Assembly: GCF_000225825.1 (NCBI RefSeq)
Contig: NZ_AGBX01000008.1
Coordinates: forward strand, 124,001-188,000
Source: Brachybacterium squillarum M-6-3
GTDB lineage: Bacteria > Actinomycetota > Actinomycetes > Actinomycetales > Dermabacteraceae
Direction of reading: 5' to 3'
Length of the DNA: 64,000 nt
Part shown: one piece after another, positions 34,311 through 42,640 of the stretch
How the letters are laid out: each line of letters starts with the position of its first letter
How positions within the stretch are numbered: the stretch's first letter is position 1
Made by a program: the position numbers and the translations under genes
The notes under the pieces: generated by a model
Seen by the model: the letters and a program-made list of their open reading frames with translations, nothing else
What the model was told of the DNA's origin: nothing
Database searches by the model: none

Positions 34311-35110
34311 CCACCACACCCACTACCGCGAGCGCCTATCAGCAGCTTCGCGGCCACCTGACCGAGCTGAAGCTGGCCGACGCCGCCGAGGCTCTCCCCG
34401 GCATCCTTGACCAGGCACAGGCAGAGGACTGGACCCTCACAGGCGCCCTGGAGCGCCTGCTGGCCATCGAGGTCTCCGCCACCGAGAAACGGCGCCTCGC
34501 GGGCCGGTTCCGGTTCGCGAACCTACCCAACGGCGCCACTTTGGAGAACTTCGACCATGACGCCGCTTCCGGCATCGACCCCAGCCTGCTCACGGAGTTG
34601 GGGACCTGCCGGTTCCTCGAGAACGCGACGAACGTGCTGCTCATCGGCCCTCCCGGAGTGGGCAAGACCCACATCGCCACCGGCCTCGGCCACGCCGCAG
34701 TCAACGCCGGCTACCGGGTCTACTTCACCTCAGCTGCGGACCTCGCCGCCCGCTGCCACCGCGCCGCGATCGAGGGCAAGTGGTCCACCATGATGCGGTT
34801 CTTCGCCGGCCCCACCCTGCTGATCATCGACGAGCTCGGCTACCTGCCGCTGCCCGCCGAAGCAGCATCAGCCCTGTTCCAAGTCATCAACCAGCGCTAC
34901 CTGAAGACCTCGATCGTGATCACCACGAACAGACCCGTCGGCGCCTGGGGCGAGATCCTCGGCGACACCACCGTCGCCGCCGCCATGCTCGACCGGCTCC
35001 TCCACCGCTCCGTCGTGGTCACCCTCGACGGCGCGTCCTACCGACTCCGCAACCACCACGCCGCCGCCGAAGAAATCCGCCGCGCCACGACCGGCACGAA
35101 CCTCGGCTAA
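34307..35110 (+). CDS. istB: IS21-family helper ATPase IstB
   Basis: A 267-aa DnaC/DnaA-like AAA+ ATPase that assembles on target DNA and activates IstA. The Walker A motif GPPGVGKT is at 114-121, Walker B is LLIIDELGYLP, and VVITTNRPVGAWG carries sensor 1. Its ATG overlaps the istA stop by 4 nt, the usual arrangement. Full length, no visible damage. Confidence 0.94.
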   Translation: MTTTPTTASAYQQLRGHLTELKLADAAEALPGILDQAQAEDWTLTGALERLLAIEVSATEKRRLAGRFRFANLPNGATLENFDHDAASGIDPSLLTELGTCRFLENATNVLLIGPPGVGKTHIATGLGHAAVNAGYRVYFTSAADLAARCHRAAIEGKWSTMMRFFAGPTLLIIDELGYLPLPAEAASALFQVINQRYLKTSIVITTNRPVGAWGEILGDTTVAAAMLDRLLHRSVVVTLDGASYRLRNHHAAAEEIRRATTGTNLG

Positions 35111-35173
35111 CCTAACCCCGCGACCCGGGGAAGTTCACCGAGCAACTCTGGGGAAAATCGATGAGCGCCATCA

Positions 35174-35177
35174 ACGG
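35174..35177. repeat. Target-site duplication of the IS21-family element, right copy
   Basis: ACGG, the partner of 32841-32844. Confidence 0.85.
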
Positions 35178-36217
35178 ATCTCCTTGTTCAGCCGCTCGGT
35201 GGGATTGTTCGACCAGATCTGCACCCACACATCCTTGGGGAACGCGGTGAACGCGAGCAGATCTGCCCGGGCGGCGTCGAGGTGCTCGGCCACGTCCGGG
35301 AGCTTCTCGCTGACGTAGTCCAGCAGCCGCTCGAACTGAGCGTTCACGGCTGCCGCGTCGGGCTGGTCATAGACGCTGTGCAGCATCGCTTTCACCGCTG
35401 GCCACATGCTCTTGGGCGTCACGGCCATGAGGTTCGCGGCGTAGTGGGTGCGGCACCGTTGCCAGGCCGCCCCGGGCAGGTGCGCAGCGATCGCCTCGAC
35501 CAGCCCCGCATGCGCATCGGAGGTCACCAGGCGGACCCCGGCGAGGCCGCGGGCGACGAGGTCAGCGAAGAAGCCATTCCACGCTGCTCCCGTCTCGGAG
35601 GTGGCGACCCGCATGCCGAGCACTTCGCGGTGCCCGTCCCCGTTGACGCCGGTGGCGAGCAGGACGACGGCGTTGATCACGCGGCCACCTTCACGGACCT
35701 TCATGGTTAGGGCGTCGGCGGAGACGAAGGTGAACGGCCCGGCCTCGTCCAGGGGGCGGTGGCGGAACTGCTCGACGTGCTCGTCGAGGCCCGCTGCCAT
35801 GCGGCTGACCTGCGACTTCGAGAGCGAGTTGATGCCGAGAGTCTTCACGAGCTTATCCATGCGGCGGGTGGAGACACCGGCGAGGTAGCAGTCTGCGACG
35901 ACGGTGATCAGGGCGGACTCGGCGCGCTTGCGCCGCTCGAGCAGCCAGTCGGGGAAGTAGGTGCCGGTGCGGAGCTTGGGAACGGCGACGTCGATCGTGC
36001 CGACGCGGGTGTCGAGGTCGCGGTGGCGGTAGCCGTTGCGCTGCGCAGAACGTCCAGCGCTGGGCCGGCCGTACTCCGCGCCGGCAACGGCATCAGCGTC
36101 CGCGGAGAGCAGGGTGTTGATCACCTCTTGTAGCAGGCTGCGCATCAGATCCGGTGACGCCTCGGCCAGGGCTTCACCGAGCAGGCCGGAAGGGTCGACA
36201 ATGTGAGGAGCGGTCAT
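35174..36217 (-). pseudogene. IS256-family transposase, 5' part
   Basis: The first 348 codons of a Mutator-type transposase (MTAPHIVDPSGLLGEAL to ERLNKEIR). The DDE residues are Asp 168 (VSADALTM), Asp 234 (TSDAHAGL) and Glu 341 (NNPTERLN). Translation stops at once at a TGA supplied by the IS21 end. The truncated product keeps the catalytic triad but lacks the conserved C-terminus, so it is probably inactive; it could interfere with related elements in trans (inference). Confidence 0.88.
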
Positions 36218-36337
36218 CGTGATGACTCCGTTCGAGGATTCTGTGGAAGGTTGACTCGAAGGATCACACGGTGGCCGCGCCCACGTCCGAGACGATCACT
36301 GCGGCCACCGCGCTACACCACTATGCGGGACTCAACT

Positions 36338-36345
36338 CCGCCACT
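36338..36345. repeat. Target-site duplication of the IS256-family element, right copy
   Basis: CCGCCACT, the partner of 32583-32590. Confidence 0.85.
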
Positions 36346-36868
36346 TTCGCCAGCTCAGCGCGATGAGCTCCGGCAGCTCCTATACCCGCCCTCATTGCAC
36401 ATCCACCGCAGCGCCACCTGGCGAGTGGAACTGACCTGCCAGCACGTCGAGACCTTGGCTGGACATTCCCCTCGCTACGTTGAATCAACTGTCCCATGCG
36501 ACGAATGCGCTGTGATCCGCGGCGTAGTCAAAGCCGTGCGAATCGATGACCAAACGGAGGATGGCGACGACGGCAGAGACATCGAGGGCCTCCAGTCGGA
36601 CTATCAACGACTCACAGATGAGCAATGGAGCTGGATCAAGCACATCGTTCACACGGAAGAGGGCTCTCGCCGCGGGCGGCCACGCACTTACGTACGCACG
36701 ATCGTCGACGCGGCTCTCTACAAGACCCGCACTGGCATCCCGTGGCGCGAGCTCCCAGCAGAGTTCGGGTCATGGCAGACCGCGTTGCGCCGGCACAACC
36801 AACTGGTGGCGAGCTCCCAGTGGGACGAGATCACTCGCACTCTGGCGGAACGAGACCTGCCCCAGTGA
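36338..36868 (+). pseudogene. Interrupted zinc-ribbon/DUF4096 gene, 3' part
   Basis: After the insertion the frame runs for 176 codons. The first part (PLSPAQRDELRQLLYPPS, ELTCQHVETLAGH, VPCDECAVIRGVVKA) completes a Cys-rich domain begun at 32222. The second part (RLTDEQWSWIKHIV, GRPRTYVRTIVDAALYKTRT, GIPWRELPAEFGSWQTALRR) is a DUF4096 domain, the DNA-binding N-terminal module of IS5-type transposases. No catalytic domain follows, so this was a zinc-ribbon plus DUF4096 protein, not a transposase. It has no start of its own. Confidence 0.6.
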
Positions 36869-37168
36869 ACTGCGGCGTCGTTGACGCGACCGACTTTTGA
36901 GTCAAGCGGCTTATTGAGTCAGCGCACCTGCCGAGAGATCGCGCGTCGAACGACTCGAACCCTCCGCAGCACTGGCCGGCCGAGGCTGCGTCCCAGCGAC
37001 GCTCCCGCACCGCGGAAACGGGAATCGGCCTGTGCGGAAGCTACGCAGGGGCCGATCAAAGTCCCGGGTCAGCAGGGCAAACGCTTAGCAACTGATGGTA
37101 GATCGGAACTCGTCCACCGAGCCAGATCTCAAGCTACGAAGGTAAAACCCCTGGTCAGACGCCGGTTT
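36869..37168. other. Right margin of the accessory island
   Basis: About 300 bp between the interrupted gene and ychF with no reading frame, no tRNA that folds, and no integrase. Base composition changes from island to core here. Confidence 0.5.
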
Positions 37169-38254
37169 TTAAACATTGAACCTGAATTCAACGACGTCCC
37201 CGTCGCGCATGACGTAGTCCTTGCCCTCCATGCGCACCTGGCCGCGGGACTTGGCCTCGGCCATGGTGCCGGCGTCGACGAGGTGGTCGTAGGAGACGAT
37301 CTCGGCCTTGATGAAGCCGCGCTCGAAGTCGGTGTGGATGACGCCTGCGGCCTGCGGGGCGGTGGCGCCCTGCGGGATGGTCCAGGCGCGGGACTCCTTC
37401 GGGCCGGCGGTGAGGTAGGTCTGCAGGCCCAGGGTGTCGAAGCCGACGCGGGCCAGCTGGTCGAGGCCCGACTCCTCCTGGCCGGTGGACTCGAGCATCT
37501 CGGCGGCCTCCTCGGCGTCGAGCTCGATCAGCTCGGCCTCGAACTTCGCGTCCAGGAAGATCGCCTCGGCGGGGGCGACCAGCTCGCGCAGCTGCTGTTG
37601 CATGGCGGTGTCGGCGAGGCCGTCCTCGTCGGTGTTGAAGACGTAGATGAAGGGCTTGGCGGTCATCAGCTGCAGCTCGCGCAGGGCGGCCACGTCGATC
37701 CCGGCCTTGGTGGCGCCCTGGTAGAGGGTGACGCCCTCGCCGAGCAGCTCGAGCGCCTTCTGGGCGTTCTCGATGACGGCGGAGTCGACCAGGCCGCGCT
37801 TGGCGTCCTTCTCGAGCCGCGGCAGGGCGTTCTCGAGGGTCTGCAGGTCGGCGAGGATCAGCTCGGTGGAGATGGTCTCCATGTCCCCGGCGGGGGTCTC
37901 GGAGCCGGGCACGCGGGTCACGTCCGGGTCGGAGAAGGCGCGGGTGACCTGGCAGATCGCGTCGGCCTCGCGGATGTTGGCGAGGAACTTGTTACCCAGG
38001 CCCTCGCCCTCGCTGGCGCCCTTGACGATTCCGGCGATGTCCACGAACGACACGGTGGCGGGCACCGTCTTCTCGCTGTGGAACATCTCGGCGAGGGTGC
38101 CGAGCCGCGGGTCGGGCAGCGGGACCACGCCGACGTTGGGGTCGATCGTCGCGAACGGATAGTTCGCGGCGAGCACCTCCGCGCGGGTCAGGGCGTTGAA
38201 CAGGGTGGACTTGCCGACGTTGGGCAGTCCGACGATTCCGATAGTGAGAGCCAC
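37169..38254 (-). CDS. ychF: Redox-regulated ATPase YchF (Obg family)
   Basis: A 361-aa ribosome-associated P-loop protein. The G1 motif GLPNVGKST is at 9-17, a coiled-coil insert occupies the middle, and the C-terminal TGS domain ends MRDGDVVEFRFNV. YchF prefers ATP because it lacks a true NKXD motif. The GTG start is 8 nt after TAGAAT. The last seven codons (GTT GAA TTC AGG TTC AAT GTT) are AT-rich and unlike the rest of the gene, which almost always uses G/C endings. This marks the probable junction with the island. Confidence 0.95.
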   Translation of the reverse strand: MALTIGIVGLPNVGKSTLFNALTRAEVLAANYPFATIDPNVGVVPLPDPRLGTLAEMFHSEKTVPATVSFVDIAGIVKGASEGEGLGNKFLANIREADAICQVTRAFSDPDVTRVPGSETPAGDMETISTELILADLQTLENALPRLEKDAKRGLVDSAVIENAQKALELLGEGVTLYQGATKAGIDVAALRELQLMTAKPFIYVFNTDEDGLADTAMQQQLRELVAPAEAIFLDAKFEAELIELDAEEAAEMLESTGQEESGLDQLARVGFDTLGLQTYLTAGPKESRAWTIPQGATAPQAAGVIHTDFERGFIKAEIVSYDHLVDAGTMAEAKSRGQVRMEGKDYVMRDGDVVEFRFNV

Positions 38255-38262
38255 GGTGGGCG

Positions 38263-38268
38263 ATTCTA
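38263..38268 (-). promoter_or_regulatory. -10 element of ychF
   Basis: TAGAAT on the minus strand ends 8 nt before the GTG start, with no Shine-Dalgarno between them. Confidence 0.45.
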
Positions 38269-38287
38269 CGGGCCGGGACCGACGGAC

Positions 38288-38338
38288 GGGCCCGGGCGGG
38301 GCGGGATCCGCGCATGCGGCGCCTCACAGCCCGGGCCC
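38288..38338 (-). terminator. Hairpin after the NAD(P)-binding oxidoreductase gene
   Basis: GGGCCCGGGC (38288-38297) and GCCCGGGCCC (38329-38338) can pair over a 31-nt loop, between the oxidoreductase stop and the ychF start. Confidence 0.4.
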
Positions 38339-38346
38339 GGGGCCGC

Positions 38347-39006
38347 TCAGGAGGCGACGGTGAAGCGGGCCCGGTGGTGGGCGGGCCGCTCGATCTCGTC
38401 GACGACGGCGATCGCGAGGTCGGCGCCGGAGATGAAGGACTGGCCGTCCTCGTCGGCGAGCAGCACGTCGTCGCCGACCCGGTAGTCGCCGGTGCGCTCG
38501 CCCGGGGCGAAGGCGCCGAAGCCGGCGGCGGGGCTGAGGAAGAACCAGTCCAGCTCGTCCCCGCGGTCGCGGAGGTCGTCGAGCACGGCGTCGAGCTCGC
38601 GGGCCTCGTCGGCGAAGGCCTCGGGGAACTCAGGGGTGTCCACCAGCTTCGGGCCGCCCTCGGCGACATGCAGGGACCCGGCGCCACCGATCACGCCGAG
38701 GCGTGCCCCGGCCTGCCGGGCGGCGTCGGCAAGTGCGGCGTAGCGGGCGCGCAGCACGCCCTGGCCGGCGAGATCGCCGCGGGGGCTGCTGGTGGCGATG
38801 ACGACGTCGGCGCCCTCGACAAGCGCGGCGAGCGCATCGGCATAGTCCTCGCCGCCGAGGTCGAGCACGCGGTGCTCGGCGCCGTCGGGCAGGGATGCGG
38901 GGGCGGTGCGAGAGGCGGCGAGCACCTGGTGGCCGCGGGCGGCGGCCTCCTGGACGATGTGGCCTCCGGCGTAGCCGGTTCCTCCGAGGACGACGATGCG
39001 GGACAT
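38347..39006 (-). CDS. NAD(P)-binding oxidoreductase, atypical SDR / NmrA-like
   Basis: A 219-aa Rossmann protein starting MSRIVVLGGTGYAGGHI, with GGTGYAG as the dinucleotide motif at 8-14, a central ADVVIATSSPRGDL strand and a VIGGAGSLHV strand. It resembles COG2910-type putative NADH-flavin reductases. ATG has AAGGAG upstream. It is divergent from an hxlR gene, a common pairing in which HxlR represses the oxidoreductase until an electrophile or aldehyde is present. Confidence 0.8.
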   Translation of the reverse strand: MSRIVVLGGTGYAGGHIVQEAAARGHQVLAASRTAPASLPDGAEHRVLDLGGEDYADALAALVEGADVVIATSSPRGDLAGQGVLRARYAALADAARQAGARLGVIGGAGSLHVAEGGPKLVDTPEFPEAFADEARELDAVLDDLRDRGDELDWFFLSPAAGFGAFAPGERTGDYRVGDDVLLADEDGQSFISGADLAIAVVDEIERPAHHRARFTVAS

Positions 39007-39083
39007 GGGGTCTCCTTCCGGGACGGCGGGGCCGTCCGACGATGACTGTCCACGATCTGCCGTGGACCTCGACAGTCACTGTA

Positions 39084-39142
39084 GGTAACCTTGTCACCGA
39101 TGGGAAGTAGGCACTTTCCGGTAACCATCCTTTCCGGTATCC
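39084..39142. promoter_or_regulatory. Repeat cluster in the hxlR divergent promoter
   Basis: GGTAACC occurs at 39084-39090 and 39120-39126, and a near copy GGTATCC at 39136-39142. The ten bases CTTTCCGGTA are also directly repeated 15 bp apart (39115-39124, 39130-39139). These are likely HxlR binding sites. Confidence 0.5.
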
Positions 39143-39157
39143 ACCCAGGAGGCCCCG

Positions 39158-39520
39158 ATGGACCCCGTGCTCGTGTACAGCCCGTACGCCTCCGACTGCC
39201 CCTCCCGGCAGCTGCTGGACCGCATCGGCGACCGCTGGACCGTGCTGATCATCGGCTCCCTCGAAGAGGGCCCGCTGCGCTTCTCGGAGCTCCGCCGCCG
39301 GGTGGAGGGCATCTCCCAGAAGATGCTCACCCAGACGCTGCGCTCCCTGGAGACCGACGGACTGGTCACCCGCACCGTGTTCGCGGAGATCCCGCCGCGG
39401 GTGCAGTACGAACTCTCCCCGCTCGGCCGCAGCCTGCTGGAGCCGCTGGGCGCCCTGACCCGCTGGGCCACGGAGCACATGGACGAGGTGCGGGCCGCAC
39501 GGGGCACCCTCGCTTCCTGA
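39158..39520 (+). CDS. HxlR family transcriptional regulator
   Basis: A 120-aa winged-helix repressor. It has the conserved N-terminal Cys ([16 protein letters not shown]), the HTH region [20 protein letters not shown] and the wing that follows. Cys-containing HxlR proteins sense reactive aldehydes or quinones by thiol modification. It is divergent from an NAD(P)-binding oxidoreductase and probably controls both genes through the repeats between them. Confidence 0.88.
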   Translation: MDPVLVYSPYASDCPSRQLLDRIGDRWTVLIIGSLEEGPLRFSELRRRVEGISQKMLTQTLRSLETDGLVTRTVFAEIPPRVQYELSPLGRSLLEPLGALTRWATEHMDEVRAARGTLAS

Positions 39521-39589
39521 TCACTCCCCCATCGCTGCCCGGCGGCGCGCTGCGGCTCGTTCGTCGGACCCCCGTGATGTGCTTCCCGC

Positions 39590-40885
39590 ATGGACGCCCT
39601 CACCGTCATCCTCATCCTCCTCACCGGGCTGCTGCTCGGTGCCGCCCTCGGTGCGACCGGCGGGGTGCTGGTGATGCGGGAGCGCCACCGCACGCAGCTC
39701 TCCCGGCAGGGCGGCCAGGCCGAGTCCTCGCGAGCCCTGATGGACCTCGCCGGCGAGCGCTTCGAGCGGGACACCTCCCGACGTGAGGCCACCGACCAGG
39801 CGCGGGACGCGCAGCTGCAGCGCACCCTCGCACCGATCAGCGCCTCCCTCGGCCAGGTGGAGCAGGCCCTGGCGCGCACCGAGCAGCTGCGCGCCCGCTC
39901 CGAGGGGATGCTGCGCCAGCACCTCGGGGACCTCGCCGAACGCACCGACCGCCTCGACCAGGGCACCCACGCCCTCACCGCGGCCCTGCGCTCCCCCACC
40001 GCCCGCGGCCGCTGGGGCGAGGTGCAGCTGCGCCGCATCGTGGAGGCCGCCGGGATGCTCGAGCACGTCGACTTCACCGAGCAGCTCGCCGGCTCGCGCG
40101 CCGACGGGGAGAAGGGCCAGCGCCCGGACCTGGTGGTGCACCTGTCCGGGGACCGCCGGGTGGTGCTGGATGCGAAGGCCCCGATGGACGCCTACCTCGA
40201 CGCCACCGAGGAGACCGACCCCGAGCGCGCCGCCGCTCGCCGCCGTGCCCACGCCAAGGCCCTGCGCGGCCACGTGGACACCATCGCCGGGAAGGCCTAC
40301 TGGAAGGGCCTCGGCGACTCCCCCGAGTTCACGGTGCTGTTCGTGCCCAGCGACGGGGTGCTCGCCGCGGCCCTGGAATCCGATCCCGGCCTGCTCGAGC
40401 ACGCCTTCGCGAAGGAGGTCGTGATCGCCTCCCCCGCCACGCTGATGGCGCTGCTGCGCACCGTCGCCCACACCTGGCGCACCGACGCCCTGAACCGCGA
40501 CGCCCGCGCCGTGCTCGAGGCCGGCCGGGAGCTGCACCACCGGCTGGGCACCTTCGGCGGGCACCTGGGCAAGGTGGGCCGCTCCCTGGACTCCTCGGTC
40601 GCCGCCTACAACGAGGCGGTCGGGTCCCTGCAGTCGCGGGTGATGGTCTCCGCGCGCCGCTTCGAGGACCTGGGGCTCACCGGCACGCCGCTCCCCGAGC
40701 CCGAGCAGCTCACCCGACGGGCCCGCACCCTCCGGGCGACTGAACCGGACGAGGCCGACCCGCGCCAGGTCGGGCCGGACGAGGTCGAGCAGGCCCTGAC
40801 CGAGCCCGTCGAGCAGGAGATCGCCGACCTCGCCGCCGGGGATGCCGCCGCGCGCGGCGAGCAGGAGGGTCGCCATGCCGGCTGA
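39590..40885 (+). CDS. rmuC: DNA recombination protein RmuC
   Basis: A 431-aa protein. An N-terminal signal-anchor helix (about 5-27) is followed by a coiled coil (ERFERDTSRREATDQARDA onward) and the RmuC nuclease-like core: GRWGEVQLRRIVEAAGM, DLVVHLSGDRRVVLDAKAP and EFTVLFVPSDG. RmuC limits recombination at inverted repeats. The acidic tail differs among species. The next genes are xseA-xseB, so the region has a DNA-metabolism theme. Confidence 0.92.
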   Translation: MDALTVILILLTGLLLGAALGATGGVLVMRERHRTQLSRQGGQAESSRALMDLAGERFERDTSRREATDQARDAQLQRTLAPISASLGQVEQALARTEQLRARSEGMLRQHLGDLAERTDRLDQGTHALTAALRSPTARGRWGEVQLRRIVEAAGMLEHVDFTEQLAGSRADGEKGQRPDLVVHLSGDRRVVLDAKAPMDAYLDATEETDPERAAARRRAHAKALRGHVDTIAGKAYWKGLGDSPEFTVLFVPSDGVLAAALESDPGLLEHAFAKEVVIASPATLMALLRTVAHTWRTDALNRDARAVLEAGRELHHRLGTFGGHLGKVGRSLDSSVAAYNEAVGSLQSRVMVSARRFEDLGLTGTPLPEPEQLTRRARTLRATEPDEADPRQVGPDEVEQALTEPVEQEIADLAAGDAAARGEQEGRHAG

Positions 40886-40951
40886 GCAGTCCGGGCAGCC
40901 CCGTGAGGACCCGCGTCCCGATCCGATCCGCGACCGTGCCAGAGTGGAGCC

Positions 40952-42289
40952 ATGACCCCGCCCGAGAACCCCGGCGAGCAGCCCGGCGACGGCCCCGACG
41001 CGAACGGCGCCCCCGGCGCGCGCCCCGCGCTCGCGGCGACCGCCGCGGAGACCACCCCGGAGAACCCCTGGCCGCTGCGGCAGCTCTCGGTGAAGGTCGG
41101 CGAGTACGTCGCGCGCATGTCCCCGATCTGGGTCGAGGGCGAGATCGTGCAGCTCAACCGCCGCCCCGGCTCGGGGCTGTCCTTCATGACCCTGCGTGAC
41201 GTCGACGTGGACATGTCCTTCTCCGTGCCGGTGCGCGAGCACGTGCTGCGGCGCCTGCCCGTCGAACCCGTCGCCGGGGCCCGGGTGGTGGTGCACGCCA
41301 AGCCGACCTTCTGGACCAAGCGCGGCAGCCTGCAGCTCGAGGCCGACGACCTCCGCCCCGTCGGGCTCGGGGAGCTGCTGGCGCGGCTGGAGCAGCTCAA
41401 ACGGGTGCTGGCCGCCGAGGGACTGTTCGAGGCCTCCCGCAAGCAGCCGCTGCCCTTCCTGCCCCGCACCGTCGGCCTGATCTGCGGCCGCGAGTCCGCC
41501 GCGGAGCGGGACGTGGTCGTCAACGCCCGTCGCCGCTGGCCCGCCGTGCGCTTCGAGATCCGCGAGGTCGCCGTGCAGGGCACCAAGGCCGTCCGCGAGG
41601 TCTCCGCCGCCCTGAAGGAGCTGGACGCCGACCCGGAGGTCGACGTCATCATCATCTCCCGCGGCGGCGGCTCCCTCGAGGACCTGCTGCCGTTCTCCGA
41701 CGAGCAGCTCACCCGCCTGGTCGCCGCCGCACGCACCCCGATCGTCTCCGCGATCGGGCACGAGGTCGACACCCCGCTGATCGACCTCGCCGCCGACGTG
41801 CGCGCCTCCACCCCCACCGACGCCGCCAAACGGGTGGTGCCCGACATCCAGGCCGAGCTGGAGCAGCTCACGCTCGGCCGCACCCGGCTGCGGAGTGCGA
41901 TCCGCACCCGGCTGGAGCGGGAGCAGGCGACCCTCGACGCGATCCGTTCGCGGCCCGTGATGGATCAGCCCGAGAGCATCCTCGCCGCGCCCGCCGAGGA
42001 GGTCCGCGCCCGCATCGCGCTGGCCCGCACCCTGATCGGCTCGCGGCTGGACCGCGCCCACGACCAGGTCGACCACCTGGCCCGGCAGGTGCGGGCGCTC
42101 AGCCCCCTGGCCACGCTGGAGCGCGGCTACGCCGTGGTGCAGACCCCCGAGGGCGGCATCATCCGCGAGCCCAGGGCCACCACGTCCGGCGAGGCGCTCT
42201 CGGTGCGGGTCGCCGGGGGCCGCTTCGGCGTCACCCGCACCGAGCACGACCCCTACATCCCGCCGACCGACCCCGAGGAGACCGTATGA
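40952..42289 (+). CDS. xseA: Exodeoxyribonuclease VII large subunit
   Basis: A 445-aa catalytic subunit. An N-terminal OB fold (VGEYVARMSPIWVEGEI) is followed by the conserved nuclease core: RTVGLICGRESAAERDV, SRGGGSLEDLLPFSDE, IVSAIGHEVDTPL and DVRASTPTDAAK. Then comes a long coiled coil that binds XseB. ExoVII degrades single-stranded DNA from both ends. The ATG has a nearby GGAG. Its end overlaps xseB by ATGA. Confidence 0.96.
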   Translation: MTPPENPGEQPGDGPDANGAPGARPALAATAAETTPENPWPLRQLSVKVGEYVARMSPIWVEGEIVQLNRRPGSGLSFMTLRDVDVDMSFSVPVREHVLRRLPVEPVAGARVVVHAKPTFWTKRGSLQLEADDLRPVGLGELLARLEQLKRVLAAEGLFEASRKQPLPFLPRTVGLICGRESAAERDVVVNARRRWPAVRFEIREVAVQGTKAVREVSAALKELDADPEVDVIIISRGGGSLEDLLPFSDEQLTRLVAAARTPIVSAIGHEVDTPLIDLAADVRASTPTDAAKRVVPDIQAELEQLTLGRTRLRSAIRTRLEREQATLDAIRSRPVMDQPESILAAPAEEVRARIALARTLIGSRLDRAHDQVDHLARQVRALSPLATLERGYAVVQTPEGGIIREPRATTSGEALSVRVAGGRFGVTRTEHDPYIPPTDPEETV

Positions 42290-42594
42290 GCCCCCGTTCC
42301 GCCGCCCAGGACACCCCCGAGACGGCCGAGGACGCCACGACCCCCGCGGTGACGCCCGCCGAGGGCGGCACCGAACTGCCCGCCGACATCGCCTCCCTCA
42401 GCTACGAGGCCGCCCGCGACCAGCTCGTCGAGGTCGTGCGCCGGCTCGAGTCCGGCCAGGGCGGGCTCGAGGACTCGATCGCCCAGTGGGAGCGCGGGGA
42501 GATGCTCGCCCGCCGCTGCCAGCAGTGGCTCGACGGTGCCCGCGAGCGGCTGGACGCGGCCGTCGCCGCGCGCCGGGAGGACGGGGAGGGCTGA
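42286..42594 (+). CDS. xseB: Exodeoxyribonuclease VII small subunit
   Basis: A 102-aa helical protein. The conserved part LSYEAARDQLVEVVRRLES, then LEDSIAQWERGEMLARRC, occupies residues 38-85 and is preceded by a Thr/Glu-rich disordered tail. XseB subunits coat the XseA coiled coil and regulate its activity. ATGA overlap with xseA ensures coupled synthesis. Confidence 0.95.
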   Translation: MSPRSAAQDTPETAEDATTPAVTPAEGGTELPADIASLSYEAARDQLVEVVRRLESGQGGLEDSIAQWERGEMLARRCQQWLDGARERLDAAVAARREDGEG

Positions 42595-42640
42595 GCCACC
42601 CGCACCTCCGCGGTTCTCGCCGGCAGACCGCGTCCCGCGC

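Larger units (their letters stand above)
32845..35173 (+). mobile_element. IS21-family insertion sequence
   Basis: A complete 2329-bp element with istA and istB. The ends start TGATG-CGCTC and match at 18 of the first 24 positions; each end also holds extra TTCCCC-type repeats, the multiple terminal repeats typical of the family. The 4-bp duplication ACGG flanks it. Both genes look intact, so it may be mobile. Confidence 0.9.
32591..36337 (-). mobile_element. IS256-family insertion sequence, interrupted by an IS21-family element
   Basis: The ends are imperfect 27-bp inverted repeats (32591-32617 and 36311-36337; 20 of 27 match, sharing GTGGTGTAGCG) flanked by the direct repeat CCGCCACT. The minus-strand transposase gene is split by an IS21-family element, so this copy can no longer make its own transposase. 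Without the guest the element would be about 1.4 kb, normal for the family. Confidence 0.88.

Noticed and set aside
36940-36990. GGTTCGAGTC on the minus strand resembling a tRNA T-arm at the island edge
   Set aside because: The five bases on either side of the loop do not pair and no acceptor or anticodon stem can be built, so it is not a tRNA gene.
39521-42247. 908-codon minus-strand open frame opposite rmuC and xseA
   Set aside because: It covers two well-supported plus-strand genes and has low-complexity antisense composition.
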